Assembly: GCA_947044405.1 (NCBI GenBank)
Contig: CAMRHE010001099.1
Coordinates: 1 to 64,000 of the forward strand
Length of the DNA stretch: 64,000 nucleotides
Direction: 5' to 3'
DNA from: Leptodactylus fallax
Taxonomy: Eukaryota > Chordata > Amphibia > Anura > Leptodactylidae
A program made the translations under genes and the position numbers. Positions 20,201 through 32,200 of the stretch are shown piece after piece (positions within the stretch are counted from its first letter, which is position 1; every line of letters starts with the position of its first letter). The notes beneath the pieces were generated by a model that searched no databases, was not told where the DNA came from, and saw only the letters and a list, made by a program, of their open reading frames with translations.

Positions 20201-22604
20201 TAGTGTGTGACACTGTCAGGACTCCTAGGAATATATATGTATAATACATAGTGTATGACACTGTCAGGACACCTAGGACTATATATCTATAATACATAGT
20301 GTATGACACTGTCAGGACTCCTAGGACTATATATCTATAATACATAGTGTATGACACTGTCAGGGCTCCTAGGACTATACATCTATAATACATAGTGTAT
20401 GACACTGTCAGGGCTCCTAGGACTATATAATACATAGTGTATGACACTGTCAGGGCTCCTAGGACTATATAATACATAGTGTATGACACTGTCAGGGCTC
20501 CTAGGACTATATATCTATAATACATAGTGTATGACACTGTCAGGGCTCCTAGGACTATATATCTATAATACATAGTGTATGACACTGTCAGGACACCTAG
20601 GACTATACATCTATAATACATAGTGTATGACACTGTCAGGACTCCTAAGACTATACAGCTATAATACATAGTGTATGACACTGTCAGGGCTGCTAGTACT
20701 ATACATCTATAATACATAGTGTATGACACTGTCAGGGCTCCTAGGACTATACATCTATAATACATAGTGTATGACACTGTCAGGGCTCCTAGGACTATAT
20801 AATACATAGTGTATGACACTGTCAGGGCTCCTAGGACTATATATCTATAATACATAGTGTATGACACTGTCAGGTCTCCTAGGACTATATAATACATAGT
20901 GTATGACACTGTCAGGGCTCCTAGGACTATATATCTATAATACATAGTGTATGACACTCTCAGGGCTCCTAGAACTATATATCTATAATACATAGTGTAT
21001 GACACTGTCAGGGCTCCTAGGACTATATATCTATAATATAGTGTATGACACTGTCAGGGCTCCTAGGACTATATATCTATAATACATAGTGTATGACACT
21101 GTCAGGGCTCCTAGGACTATATATCTATAATACATAGTGTATGACACTCTCAGGGCTCCTAGAACTATATATCTATAATACATAGTGTATGACACTGTCA
21201 GGGCTCCTAGGACTATATATAATATAGTGTATGACACTGTCAGGGCTCCTAGGACTATATATCTATAATACATAGTGTATGACACTGTCAGGGCTCCTAG
21301 GACTATATATCTATAATACATAGTGTATGACACTGTCAGGACTACTAGGACTATATATCTATAATACATAGTGTATGACACTGTCAGGGCTCCTTGGACT
21401 ATATATCTATAATACATAGTGTACGACACTGTCAGGGCTCCTAGGACTATATAATACATAGTGTATGACACTGTCAGGGCTCCTAGGACTATATATCTAT
21501 AATACATAGTGTATGACACTGTCAGGGCTGCTAGGACTATATGTATAATACATAGTGTGTGACACTGTCAGGACTCCTAGGACTATATATGTATAATACA
21601 TAGTGTATGACACTGTCAGGGCTCCTAGGACTATATATCTATAATACATAGTGTATGACACTGTCAGGGCTGCTAGGACTATATGTATAATACATAGTGT
21701 GTGACACTGTCAGGACTCCTAGGAATATATATGTATAATACATAGTGTATGACACTGTCAGGACACCTAGGACTATATATCTATAATACATAGTGTATGA
21801 CACTGTCAGGACTCCTAGGACTATATATCTATAATACATAGTGTATGACACTGTCAGGGCTCCTAGGACTATACATCTATAATACATAGTGTATGACACT
21901 GTCAGGGCTCCTAGGACTATATAATACATAGTGTATGACACTGTCAGGGCTCCTAGGGCTATATAATACATAGTGTATGACACTGTCAGGGCTCCTAGGA
22001 CTATATATCTATAATACATAGTGTATGACACTGTCAGGGCTCCTAGGACTATATATCTATAATACATAGTGTATGACACTGTCAGGACACCTAGGACTAT
22101 ACATCTATAATACATAGTGTATGACACTGTCAGGACTCCTAAGACTATACAGCTATAATACATAGTGTATGACACTGTCAGGGCTGCTAGTACTATACAT
22201 CTATAATACATAGTGTATGACACTGTCAGGGCTCCTAGGACTATACATCTATAATACATAGTGTATGACACTGTCAGGGCTCCTAGGACTATATAATACA
22301 TAGTGTATGACACTGTCAGGGCTCCTTGGACTATATATCTATAATACATAGTGTATGACACTGTCAGGGCTCCTAGGACTATATAATACATAGTGTATGA
22401 CACTGTCAGGGCTCCTAGGACTATATATCTATAATACATAGTGTATGACACTGTCAGGACTCCTAGGACTGTATATCTATAATACATAGTGTATGACACT
22501 GTCAGGTCTCCTAGGACTATATATCTATAATACATAGTGTATGACACTGTCAGGGCTCCTAGGACTATATATCTATAATACATAGTGTATGACACTGTAA
22601 GGGG
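17202..22604. repeat. minisatellite, 48-bp and 42-bp units, about 115 copies, with higher-order duplication
   Basis: The unit is GTGTATGACACTGTCAGGGC, then TCCTAGGACTATATATCTAT and AATACATA (48 bp). A 42-bp form lacks six bases of the AT-rich part. Each full unit carries the palindrome TCCTAGGA. Both lengths are multiples of three, so the minus strand stays open for hundreds of codons (repeats of YTMYYRYIVLGALTVS); these are not genes. Copy number is estimated by dividing array length by about 47 bp. Variant units (CTGCTAG, GACACC, GTGTGTGAC) recur in the same order, showing larger blocks copied in tandem. The first units (17202-17250) are the most diverged. Confidence 0.95.
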
Positions 22605-23294
22605 AGGAAATGATCCAGAGGAGATGGGAGGGGCCTTCATGATCTTGGAACTGGACCTGCACAATTGGTCTGGCGTTACTGCTTTTCTGGATTGTGGCCG
22701 CTGCCACTCAAAATAGTAACCCAGTGTTCTGTGAAAACCATGTATTGTTTCCCAGACAGATGTATCCAAGGAAAGACCCACGTTCTCTGACACATGGCAA
22801 TATTAAGTGGGGACAGTATTTGTAGGGAAATAGCGGCTAGGTATCTTTCATTGAGTTTTAATTCATGTCATCATTTGGTGAAACTCAGTGGAATCCACTG
22901 AGTGGTAGGGCAGCGACTGCACAGCCAGCAGCTTGGCCAGGTGCAAGTTAAGATGCTCAACTTCCGGGTAACTGGGCGCATATTACTGTCTCCTGGCCAC
23001 ACATTCCCTTATGGATGACTGACATTGGTGTGGAAGAGGAGAAACAGTTGGTGATGATGATAATGACAACGCCCATGTGCTAGATGTAGATGCGGAACTT
23101 TGGGTACTATGAATATCATTGGCTAATAGATTCCAGACATCCCCCTGGATAGTTTGTTAGTCTGCTCCAAATATCCTACACTTGGCACTCTCTATATTTA
23201 ATGTATGCACGCATCATATGTTATAGCAATTCTGATTGGAAGCAATGCTCTAAAGGCAGAATTTCCCTTGGATGGAGCCTGCTTTAAATTATAA
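22605..23294. other. unique sequence, function not recognised
   Basis: Non-repetitive, mixed-composition DNA right of the 48/42-bp array. On the minus strand a run of about 65 codons (from ATG at 22791-22793) is open and continues into the array. It matches no family I know and ends only because of the repeat. No splice pattern, RNA gene or transposon end is evident. Confidence 0.45.
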
Positions 23295-23490
23295 GGTACA
23301 TATATAGTGGCAGCATATTCCTCATCACTCACTGTCCCAAGTAGGGCTCGCAATCCCTATTAGCAAGTCTTTGGAGTGTGGGAGAAAACTCACGCAAACA
23401 CGGGGAGAACATACAAACTCCATGCAGATGTTCTCCATAGCTGGATTTGAACCCTTGTGCTCCCCATAAGCCACTCCACAGAATACTCAA
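23295..23490 (-). mobile_element. tRNA-derived SINE with L2-like tail
   Basis: Read on the minus strand: an RNA polymerase III B-box-like GGTTCAAATCC (complement at 23443-23453), then the body GTATGTTCTCCCCGTGTTTG and CACACTCCAAAGAC common to vertebrate tRNA-SINEs. The tail GGAATATGCTGCCACTATAT resembles the L2 LINE tail at about 13900. Shared tails mean that L2 machinery probably mobilised it. The A box region is weakly preserved. Confidence 0.7.
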
Positions 23491-23881
23491 GAATCGGAAG
23501 CTCACAGACAATAGGCTACAATAACCAAATTCTACCACAATGTTCTGTTCCAATTTATTTCAGGTTTCGTTCACCTTTCACTAAAGAATGGGTTACGCAC
23601 TGACAATACAGTAAAGACCATAAATGTGAACAACTTGCATCCCTAGAAGAGAAGGGGATTTGCAAGTCCATTTCTACCTCAAACATTCCTATTAAGGGTC
23701 ACTGACTCTTCTTCCTGTAACTAGGTTTGACAAGGCCTTTTTCTGGAGAATAATATCACTGATTTACTTACTTCATAAGTTGTTATTGTGCACTATATCA
23801 CAATTGTATATAGAAAGGCAATAAAGTATGAATTCTCTGAAAAGTTAACGAATTTGATTTCCTTGTTCCACAAATACAGCA
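23491..23881 (-). other. probable 3' UTR side of the minus-strand zinc-finger gene
   Basis: No recognisable element. On the minus strand an AATAAA hexamer occurs at 23554-23559, about 325 bases after the stop. Confidence 0.35.
23554..23559 (-). terminator. candidate polyadenylation signal AATAAA
   Basis: TTTATT on the plus strand. It is the right orientation and a plausible distance downstream of the zinc-finger stop at 23882-23884. A single hexamer is weak evidence. Confidence 0.3.
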
Positions 23882-25288
23882 TCAAAATGGCTTCTCCCCT
23901 GTGTGACTTTTCTTGTGTATAACAAGATTAGCTTTTCTTGTGAAGCATTTCCCACATTCTGAACATGAATATGGCTTCTCTCCTGTGTGACTTCTCTGAT
24001 GTGTTACAAGACTGGATTTATTTATAAAACATTTGCCACATAGTGAGCATGAATATGGCTTCTCTCCCGTGTGGTATCGCTCATGTATAACAAGGCTTGA
24101 TTTATCTATAAAACATTTCCCACATTCTGAACATGTAAATGGTTTTTCTCCTGTGTGAATTCTCTCATGCGTAACAAGACTTGATTTAATTGTGAAACAT
24201 TTCCCACATTTTGAACATGAATATGGCTTCTCTCCCGTGTGACTTCTCACATGTGTAACAAGATCTGATTTATTTATGAAACCTTTGCCACATTCAGAAC
24301 ATGTAAATGGTTTTTCTCCCGTGTGAATTCTCTTATGTATAACAAGACTAAATTTACTTGTAAAACATTTCCCACATACTGGACATGAATATGGCTTCTC
24401 TCCTGTGTGAATTCTCTCGTGTGTAATTAGGTTTGATTTATTTACAAAACATTTTCCACACAGTGAACATGTAAATGGTTTCTCCCCCCGTGTGACTTCT
24501 CTTATGTCTAACAAGATCAGATTTATTTGTAAAACTTCTCCCACATTCTGCACATGAATATGGCTTCTCTCCTGTGTGACTTCTCTCATGTCTAACAAGA
24601 TCTGATTTATTTAGAAAACATTTCTCACATACTAAACATGTAAATGGTTTCTCTCCTGTGTGAATTCTTTGATGATCCTTGACTTTAGCTTTAGTAATAA
24701 AACATTTCCCACATTCTGAACATGAATATGGCTTCTCTCCTGTGTGACTTCTCTGATGTGTAACAAGATGTGATTTCTTTATAAAACATTTTCCACACTC
24801 CGAACATGAATATGGCTTCTCTCCTGTGTGAATTCTCTGATGATCATTGACTTTGGATTTCGTAATAAAACATTTCCCACAGAGAGAACATGAATATGGC
24901 TTCTCTCCTGTGTGACTTCTCTCATGTATAACAAGATCTGACCTATTTGTAAAGCATTTCCCACATTCTGAACATGAATATGGCTTCTCCCCTGTGTGGA
25001 TTCTTCTGTGTGTAAATAGACCCGAGTTGTATGTAAAACGTTTTCCACATTCCCCACATTGAAACCTTTTCCCCTCTTTTTGGCTAGTACTTGTGGTCAC
25101 AATCTGTGATTGGTCAGAAGGTTCCTCATGATTCGGGGGATTATATGATGGATCTGTACTGTGATGTCCTGGATGTACATTAGGGTTAATGAGGTTTTCT
25201 CCTGAGGAGCGCTCCATCATATCTTCATCTTTTCCTTTATACTTTACTGATAACATGAAGTTTCCCTCAGAGATCTTACTGGGAGTTT
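23882..25288 (-). CDS. C2H2 zinc-finger protein, terminal exon, 14 fingers split by a one-base insertion
   Basis: Probable nuclear DNA-binding regulator. On the minus strand the acceptor (AATTGTAACAG) opens the exon at 25288 with the same boundary and start (TCTGAGGGAAACTTCATG) as the plus-strand exon at 9265. The linker matches too ([27 protein letters not shown]) and includes [20 protein letters not shown]. Seven intact fingers follow, then the frame breaks at the HTGEKP linker between fingers 7 and 8. A run of six C (24484-24489, plus strand) makes the linker one base longer than in every other finger. The original frame stops about 17 codons later, near 24438. In the shifted frame seven more intact fingers run to TGA at 23882-23884 directly after HTGEKPF. 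The lesion is either a real recent frameshift, giving a seven-finger protein, or a homopolymer sequencing error in a 14-finger gene. Upstream exons were not identified. Confidence 0.8.
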
Positions 25289-25869
25289 CTGTTACAATTA
25301 AAAATGGATTTAGTGATTATTTTTGAAACCATAAAGTAAAAGAGAAATGAATAACATTTCTATTAGACTGAAAACACACATGTAGTTTTTGATGCAGTTT
25401 TTTAAGCCAATGTGAGAGGTGGGTCCAGCAAGAAGGAAAACTACTTTCTTTATATTTGCCATCCCTGTTGAATACCCTACTGACTGCAGCCAAAAATGCG
25501 CCAAAATCTGTCACAAAACTGCAGGTGTGATTCCAGCCCTACAAAACCTTATAAAAACACTTTTAATTGTGTCTCTGGGTCCTAGTGCTCCATCATTACC
25601 TTTATTCTGTTGGTCATTGCAAATGCTGAGATGCCAAATCCTTCTAATTTTTTTTATGTTTTAGCTTTTGTCATTGTTTGTCAGTCTAGCCCTGTGAGGG
25701 CTTGTGATCAGATATGTATATAGTATTTCTTATTCATCCTGCGGCAGCACAGAAGGGTCTTTATAAGAACCCCCCCTTCCCCCCACTATCTCTTTGTGTT
25801 TTTATTTGTCCTCCACGGGGAGGTTTATTTTTGATACAACAATCCCAGGCTATGTCTGAGGGACTCGCA
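25289..25869. other. intron or upstream sequence of the minus-strand zinc-finger gene
   Basis: AT-rich non-repetitive DNA with no recognised exon. It contains short C runs at about 25770-25788 and no clear transposon ends. Confidence 0.4.
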
Positions 25870-26170
25870 CCTGCGGGCTCCTCCTCCTCCTCCTCCTGAG
25901 CTACTGCAAGACCTGCCTTGTGCTAGCTAGTGGATGGAGAAAGAAGCCGAGGGTGCTGCAAGATAATGCGGCCATAGCCGCCATATCAGCCGGAGTCCGC
26001 AAGCACCGCAACTTCTGGTGCCTAGTGCGATTGTGTTGTGTCAAGTGAAGGAGGAGCAGAAGACACTGACAGATAAAGCAACACCTCAACCTCAGCAACA
26101 GGATCGCCCACAGGTATGTCGTGTCACGGAGGGGCGGAGCTCCCTGTGTGGGATTGTCCAATCAAAGCTA
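25870..26170. promoter_or_regulatory. promoter-like / first-exon-like segment beside the satellite
   Basis: GC-richer than its surroundings. It has a GC box GGGGCGG (26132-26138), a CCAAT motif in GTCCAATCAAAG (26157-26168) and, on the minus strand, ATATGGCGGCTATGG, similar to YY1 sites found in first exons. Splice-donor-like strings occur on both strands: CAG|GTATGT at 26111-26119 on plus, and GCAG|GTGCGAGT ending at about 25871 on minus. The minus reading would make this the promoter and first exon of the zinc-finger gene at 23882-25288; the plus reading would place the satellite in an intron. A CTC trinucleotide run lies at about 25880-25897. Inference from motifs only. Confidence 0.35.
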
Positions 26171-26217
26171 CTGATGATGAAGGCCGGAGCCCTGTGTCGG
26201 TGTGGCCGGCCCCTGAC

Positions 26218-29200
26218 CATGTGTCCCCCTGTTTTCTATGTGTCCCCCCCCCCTGTATTCTATGTGTCCCCCCCTGTATTCTATGTGTCCCCCCTGTATT
26301 CTATGTGTCCCCCCCTGTATTCTATGTGTCCCCTTCCCCCTGTATTCTATGTGCCCTGTTCCCCCCCTGTATTCTATGTGTCCCCCCCTGTATTCTATGT
26401 GTCCCCCCCTGTATTCTATGTGTCCCCCCCTGTATTCTATGTGTCCCCCCTGTATTCTATGTGTCCCCCCCTGTATTCTATGTGTCCCCCCCCTGTATTC
26501 TATGTGTCCCCCCTGTATTCTATGTGTCCCCCCTGTATTCTATGTGTCCCCCCCTGTATTCTATGTGTCCCCCCTGTATTCTATGTGTCCCCCCTGTATT
26601 TTCTTGTGTCCTGCCCCCTGTATTCTATGTGTCCCCCCTGTATTCTATGTGTCCCCCCCTGTATTCTATGTGTCCCCCCTGTATTCTATGTGTCCCCCCC
26701 TGTATTCTATGTGTCCCCCCCTGTATTCTATGTGTCCCCCCCCTGTATTCTATGTGTCCCCCCCCTGTATTCTATGTGTCCCCCCCCTGTATTCTATGTG
26801 TCCCCCCCTGTATTCTATGTGTCCCCCCCTGTATTCTATGTGTCCCCCCTGTATTCTATGTGTCCCCCCCTGTATTCTATGTGTCCCCCCGTGTTCTATG
26901 TGTCCCCCCTGTATTCTATGTGTCCCCCCCTGTATTCTATGTGTCCCCCCTGTATTCTATGTGTCCCCCCTGTATTCTATGTGTCCCCCCTGTATTCTAT
27001 GTGTCCCCCCTGTATTCTATGTGTCCCCCCTGTATTCTATGTGTCCCCCCTGTATTCTATGTGTCCCCCCTGTATTCTATGTGTCCCCCCCTGTATTCTA
27101 TGTGTCCCCCCTGTATTCTATGTGTCCCCCCCTGTATTCTATGTGTCCCCCCCTGTATTCTATGTGTCCCCCCCCTGTATTCTATGTGTCCCCCCTGTAT
27201 TCTATGTGTCCCCCCTGTATTCTATGTGTCCCCCCCTGTATTCTATGTGTCCCCCCCTGTATTCTATGTGTCCCCCCTGTATTCTATGTGTCCCCCCCTG
27301 TATTCTATGTGTCCCCCCCTGTATTCTATGTGTCCCCCCTGTATTCTATGTGTCCCCCCTGTATTCTATGTGTCCCCCCTGTATTCTATGTGTCCCCCCT
27401 GTATTCTATGTGTCCCCCCCTGTATTCTATGTGTCCCCCCCTGTATTCTATGTGTCCCCCCCTGTATTCTATGTGTCCCCCCCTGTATTCTATGTGTCCC
27501 CCCTGTATTCTATGTGTCCTCCTGTATTCTATGTGTCCCCCCCTGTATTCTATGTGTCCCCCCTGTATTCTATGTGTCCCCCCTGTATTCTATGTGTCCC
27601 CCCCTGTATTCTATGTGTCCCCCCCTGTATTCTATGTGTCCCCCCTGTATTCTATGTGTCCCCCCTGTATTCTATGTGTCCCCCCTGTATTCTATGTGTC
27701 CCCCCCTGTATTCTATGTGTCCCCCCTGTATTCTATGTGTCCCCCCCCTGTATTCTATGTGTCCCCCCTGTATTCTATGTGTCCCCCTGTATTCTATGTG
27801 TCCCCCCCTGTATTCTATGTGTCCCCCCCTGTATTCTATGTGTCCCTCCTGTATTCTATGTGTCCCCCCCTGTATTCTATGTGTCCCCCCTGTATTCTAT
27901 GTGTCCCCTCCTGTATTCTATGTGTCCCCCCCTGTATTCTATGTGTCCCCCCCTGTATTCTATGTGTCCCCCTGTATTCTATGTGTCCCCCCCTGTATTC
28001 TATGTGTCCCCCCCTGTATTCTATGTGTCCCCCCTGTATTCTATGTGTCCCCCCCCTGTATTCTATGTGTCCCCCCCTGTATTCTATGTGTCCCCCCTGT
28101 ATTCTATGTGTCCCCCCTGTATTCTATGTGTCCCCCCCTGTATTCTATGTGTCCCCCCCTGTATTCTATGTGTCCCCCCTGTATTCTATGTGTCCCCCCC
28201 CTGTATTCTATGTGTCCCCCCCTGTATTCTATGTGTCCCCCCTGTATTCTATGTGTCCCCCCCTGTATTCTATGTGTCCCCCCCTGTATTCTATGTGTCC
28301 CCCCCTGTATTCTATGTGTCCCCCCCCTGTATTCTATGTGTCCCCCCCTGTATTCTATGTGTCCCCCCCTGTATTCTATGTGTCCCCCCCTGTATTCTAT
28401 GTGTCCCCCCCCTGTATTCTATGTGTCCCCCCTGTATTCTATGTGTCCCCCCCTGTATTCTATGTGTCCCCCCCTGTATTCTATGTGTCCCCCCCTGTAT
28501 TCTATGTGTCCCCCCTGTATTCTATGTGTCCCCCCCTGTATTCTATGTGTCCCCCCCCCCTGTATTCTATGTGTCCCCCCTGTATTCTATGTGTCCCCCC
28601 CTGTATTCTATGTGTCCCCCCTGTTTCTATGTGTCCCCCCTGTATTCTATGTGTCCCCCCCTGTATTCTATGTGTCCCCCCTGTATTCTATGTGTCCCCC
28701 CCTGTATTCTATGTGTCCCCCCCTGTATTCTATGTGTCCCCCCCTGTATTCTATGTGTCCCCCCCCTGTATTCTATGTGTCCCCCCTGTATTCTATGTGT
28801 CCCCCCCTGTATTCTATGTGTCCCCCCTGTATTCTATGTGTCCTCCCCCTGTATTCTATGTGTCCCCCCTGTATTCTATGTGTCCCCCCCTGTATTCTAT
28901 GTGTCCCCCCCTGTATTCTATGTGTCCCCCCTGTATTCTATGTGTCCCCCCTGTATTCTATGTGTCCCCCCTGTATTCTATGTGTCCCCCCTGTATTCTA
29001 TGTGTCCCCCCCTGTATTCTATGTGTCCCCCCCTGTATTCTATGTGTCCCCCCCTGTATTCTATGTGTCCCCCCCTGTATTCTATGTGTCCCCCCTGTAT
29101 TCTATGTGTCCCCCCCTGTATTCTATGTGTCCCCCCTGTATTCTATGTGTCCCCCCCTGTATTCTATGTGTCCCCCCCTGTATTCTATGTGTCCCCCCTG

Positions 29201-32200
29201 TATTCTATGTGTCCCCCCCTGTATTCTATGTGTCCCCCCTGTATTCTATGTGTCCTCCTGTATTCTATGTGTCCCCCCCTGTATTCTATGTGTCCCCCCC
29301 CTGTATTCTATGTGTCCCCCCCTGTATTCTATGTGTCCCCCCTGTATTCTATGTGTCCCCCCTGTATTCTATGTGTCCCCCCCTGTATTCTATGTGTCCC
29401 CCCCCTGTATTCTATGTGTCCCCCCCTGTATTCTATGTGTCCCCCCTGTATTCTATGTGTCCCCCCTGTATTCTATGGCCCCCCTGTATTCTATGTGTCC
29501 CCCCTGTATTCTATGTGTCCCCCCTGTATTCTATGTGTCCCCCCTGTATTCTATGTGTCCCCCCTGTATTCTATGTGTCCCCCCCTGTATTCTATGTGTC
29601 CCCCCTGTATTCTATGTGCCCCCCTGTATTCTATGTGTCCCCCTGTATTCTATGTGTCCCCCCTGTATTCTATGTGTCCCCCCCTGTATTCTATGTGTCC
29701 CCCTGTATTCTATGTGTCCCCCCTGTATTCTATGTGTCCCCCCTGTATTCTATGTGTCCCCCTGTATTCTATGTGTCCCCCCCTGTATTCTATGTGTCCC
29801 CCCTGTATTCTATGTGTCCCCCCTGTATTCTATGTGTCCCCCCCTGTATTCTATGTGTCCCCCCCTGTATTCTATGTGTCCCCCCTGTATTCTATGTGTC
29901 CCCCCTGTATTCTATGTGTCCCCCCTGTATTCTATGTGTCCCCCCCCCCTGTATTCTATGTGTCCCCCCCTGTATTCTATGTGTCCCCCCTGTATTCTAT
30001 GTGTCCCCCCTGTATTCTATGTGTCCCCCCTGTATTCTATGTGTCCCCCCCTGTATTCTATGTGTCCCCCTGTATTCTATGTGTCCCCCCTGTATTCTAT
30101 GTGTCCCCCCTGTATTCTATGTGTCCCCCCTGTATTCTATGTGTCCCCCCTGTATTCTATGTGTCCCCCCTGTATTCTATGTGTCCCCCCCTGTATTCTA
30201 TGTGTCCCCCCCTGTATTCTATGTGTCCCCCCTGTATTCTATGTGTCCCCCCCTGTATTCTATGTGTCCCCCCCCTGTATTCTATGTGTCCCCCCCTGTA
30301 TTCTATGTGTCCCCCCTGTATTCTATGTGTCCCCCCTGTATTCTATGTGTCCCCCCCTGTATTCTATGTGTCCCCCCCTGTATTCTATGTGTCCCCCCCT
30401 GTATTCTATGTGTCCCCCCTGTATTCTATGTGTCCCCCCTGTATTCTATGTGTCCCCCCTGTATTCTGTGTCCCCCCCTGTATTCTATGTGTCCCCCCTG
30501 TATTCTATGTGTCCCCCTGTATTCTGTGTCCCCCCTGTATTCTATGTGTCCCCCCCTGTATTCTATGTGTCCCCCCCTGTATTCTATGTGTCCCCCCCTG
30601 TATTCTATGTGTCCCCCCCTGTATTCTATGTGTCCCCCCCTGTATTCTATGTGTCCCCCCCTGTATTCTATGTGTCCCCCCCTGTATTCTATGTGTCCCC
30701 CCCTGTATTCTATGTGTCCCCCCCTGTATTCTATGTGTCCCCCCCTGTATTCTATGTGTCCCCCCTGTATTCTATGTGTCCCCCCTGTATTCTATGTGTC
30801 CCCCCCTGTATTCTATGTGTCCCCCCTGTATTCTATGTGTCCCCCCCTGTATTCTATGTGTCCCCCCTGTATTCTATGTGTCCCCCCTGTATTCTATGTG
30901 TCCCCCCTGTATTCTATGTGTCCCCCCTGTATTCTATGTGTCCCCCCTGTATTCTATGTGTCCCCCCTGTATTCTATGTGTCCCCCCTGTATTCTATGTG
31001 TCCCCCCCCTGTATTCTATGTGTCCCCCCCTGTATTCTATGTGTCCCCCCCTGTATTCTATGTGTCCCCCCCTGTATTCTATGTGTCCCCCCCCTGTATT
31101 CTATGTGTCCCCCCCCTGTATTCTATGTGTCCCCCCTGTATTCTATGTGTCCCCCCTGTATTCTATGTGTCCCCCCTGTATTCTATGTGTCCCCCCTGTA
31201 TTCTATGTGTCCCCCCCCTGTATTCTATGTGTCCCCCCCTGTATTCTATGTGTCCCCCCTGTATTCTATGTGTCCCCCCTGTATTCTATGTGTCCCCCCT
31301 GTATTCTATGTGTCCCCCCTGTATTCTATGTGTCCCCCCCTGTATTCTATGTGTCCCCCCCTGTATTCTATGTGTCCCCCCCTGTATTCTATGTGTCCCC
31401 CCCTGTATTCTATGTGTCCCCCCTGTATTCTATGTGTCCCCCCCCTGTATTCTATGTGTCCCCCCCTGTATTCTATGTGTCCCCCCTGTATTCTATGTGT
31501 CCCCCCTGTATTCTATGTGTCCCCCCCTGTATTCTATGTGTCCCCCCTGTATTCTATGTGTCCCCCCCTGTATTCTATGTGTCCCCCCCTGTATTCTATG
31601 TGTCCCCCCCCCCTGTATTCTATGTGTCCCCCCTGTATTCTATGTGTCCCCCCCTGTATTCTATGTGTCCCCCCCTGTATTCTATGTGTCCCCCCCCTGT
31701 ATTCTATGTGTCCCTCCTGTATTCTATGTGTCCCCCCTGTATTCTATGTGTCCCCCCTGTATTCTATGTGTCCCCCCCTGTATTCTATGTGTCCCCCCTG
31801 TATTCTATGTGTCCCCCCCTGTATTCTATGTGTCCCCCCCTGTATTCTATGTGTCCCCCCCTGTATTCTATGTGTCCCCCCCTGTATTCTATGTGTCCCC
31901 CCCTGTATTCTATGTGTCCCCCCTGTATTCTATGTGTCCCCCCCTGTATTCTATGTGTCCCCTGTATTCTATGTGTCCCCCCCTGTATTCTATGTGTCCC
32001 CCCCTGTATTCTATGTGTCCCCCCTGTATTCTATGTGTCCCCCCCTGTATTCTATGTGTCCCCCCCTGTATTCTATGTGTCCCCCCCCTGTATTCTATGT
32101 GTCCCCCCCTGTATTCTATGTGTCCCCCCTGTATTCTATGTGCCCCCCCTGTATTCTGTGTCCCCCCCTGTATTCTATGTGTCCCCCCCTGTATTCTATG

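Noticed and set aside
17433..22793. Minus-strand frames with tandem YTMYYRYIVLGALTVS repeats, resembling a multi-pass membrane protein
   Set aside because: Unit lengths of 48 and 42 bp are multiples of three and happen to lack stops on this strand. The pattern is fully explained by the minisatellite.
25901..26161. Minus-strand 86-codon frame over the promoter-like segment
   Set aside because: It is Leu/Cys-rich with no recognisable family or splice-consistent continuation, and is probably a chance frame in GC-rich DNA.
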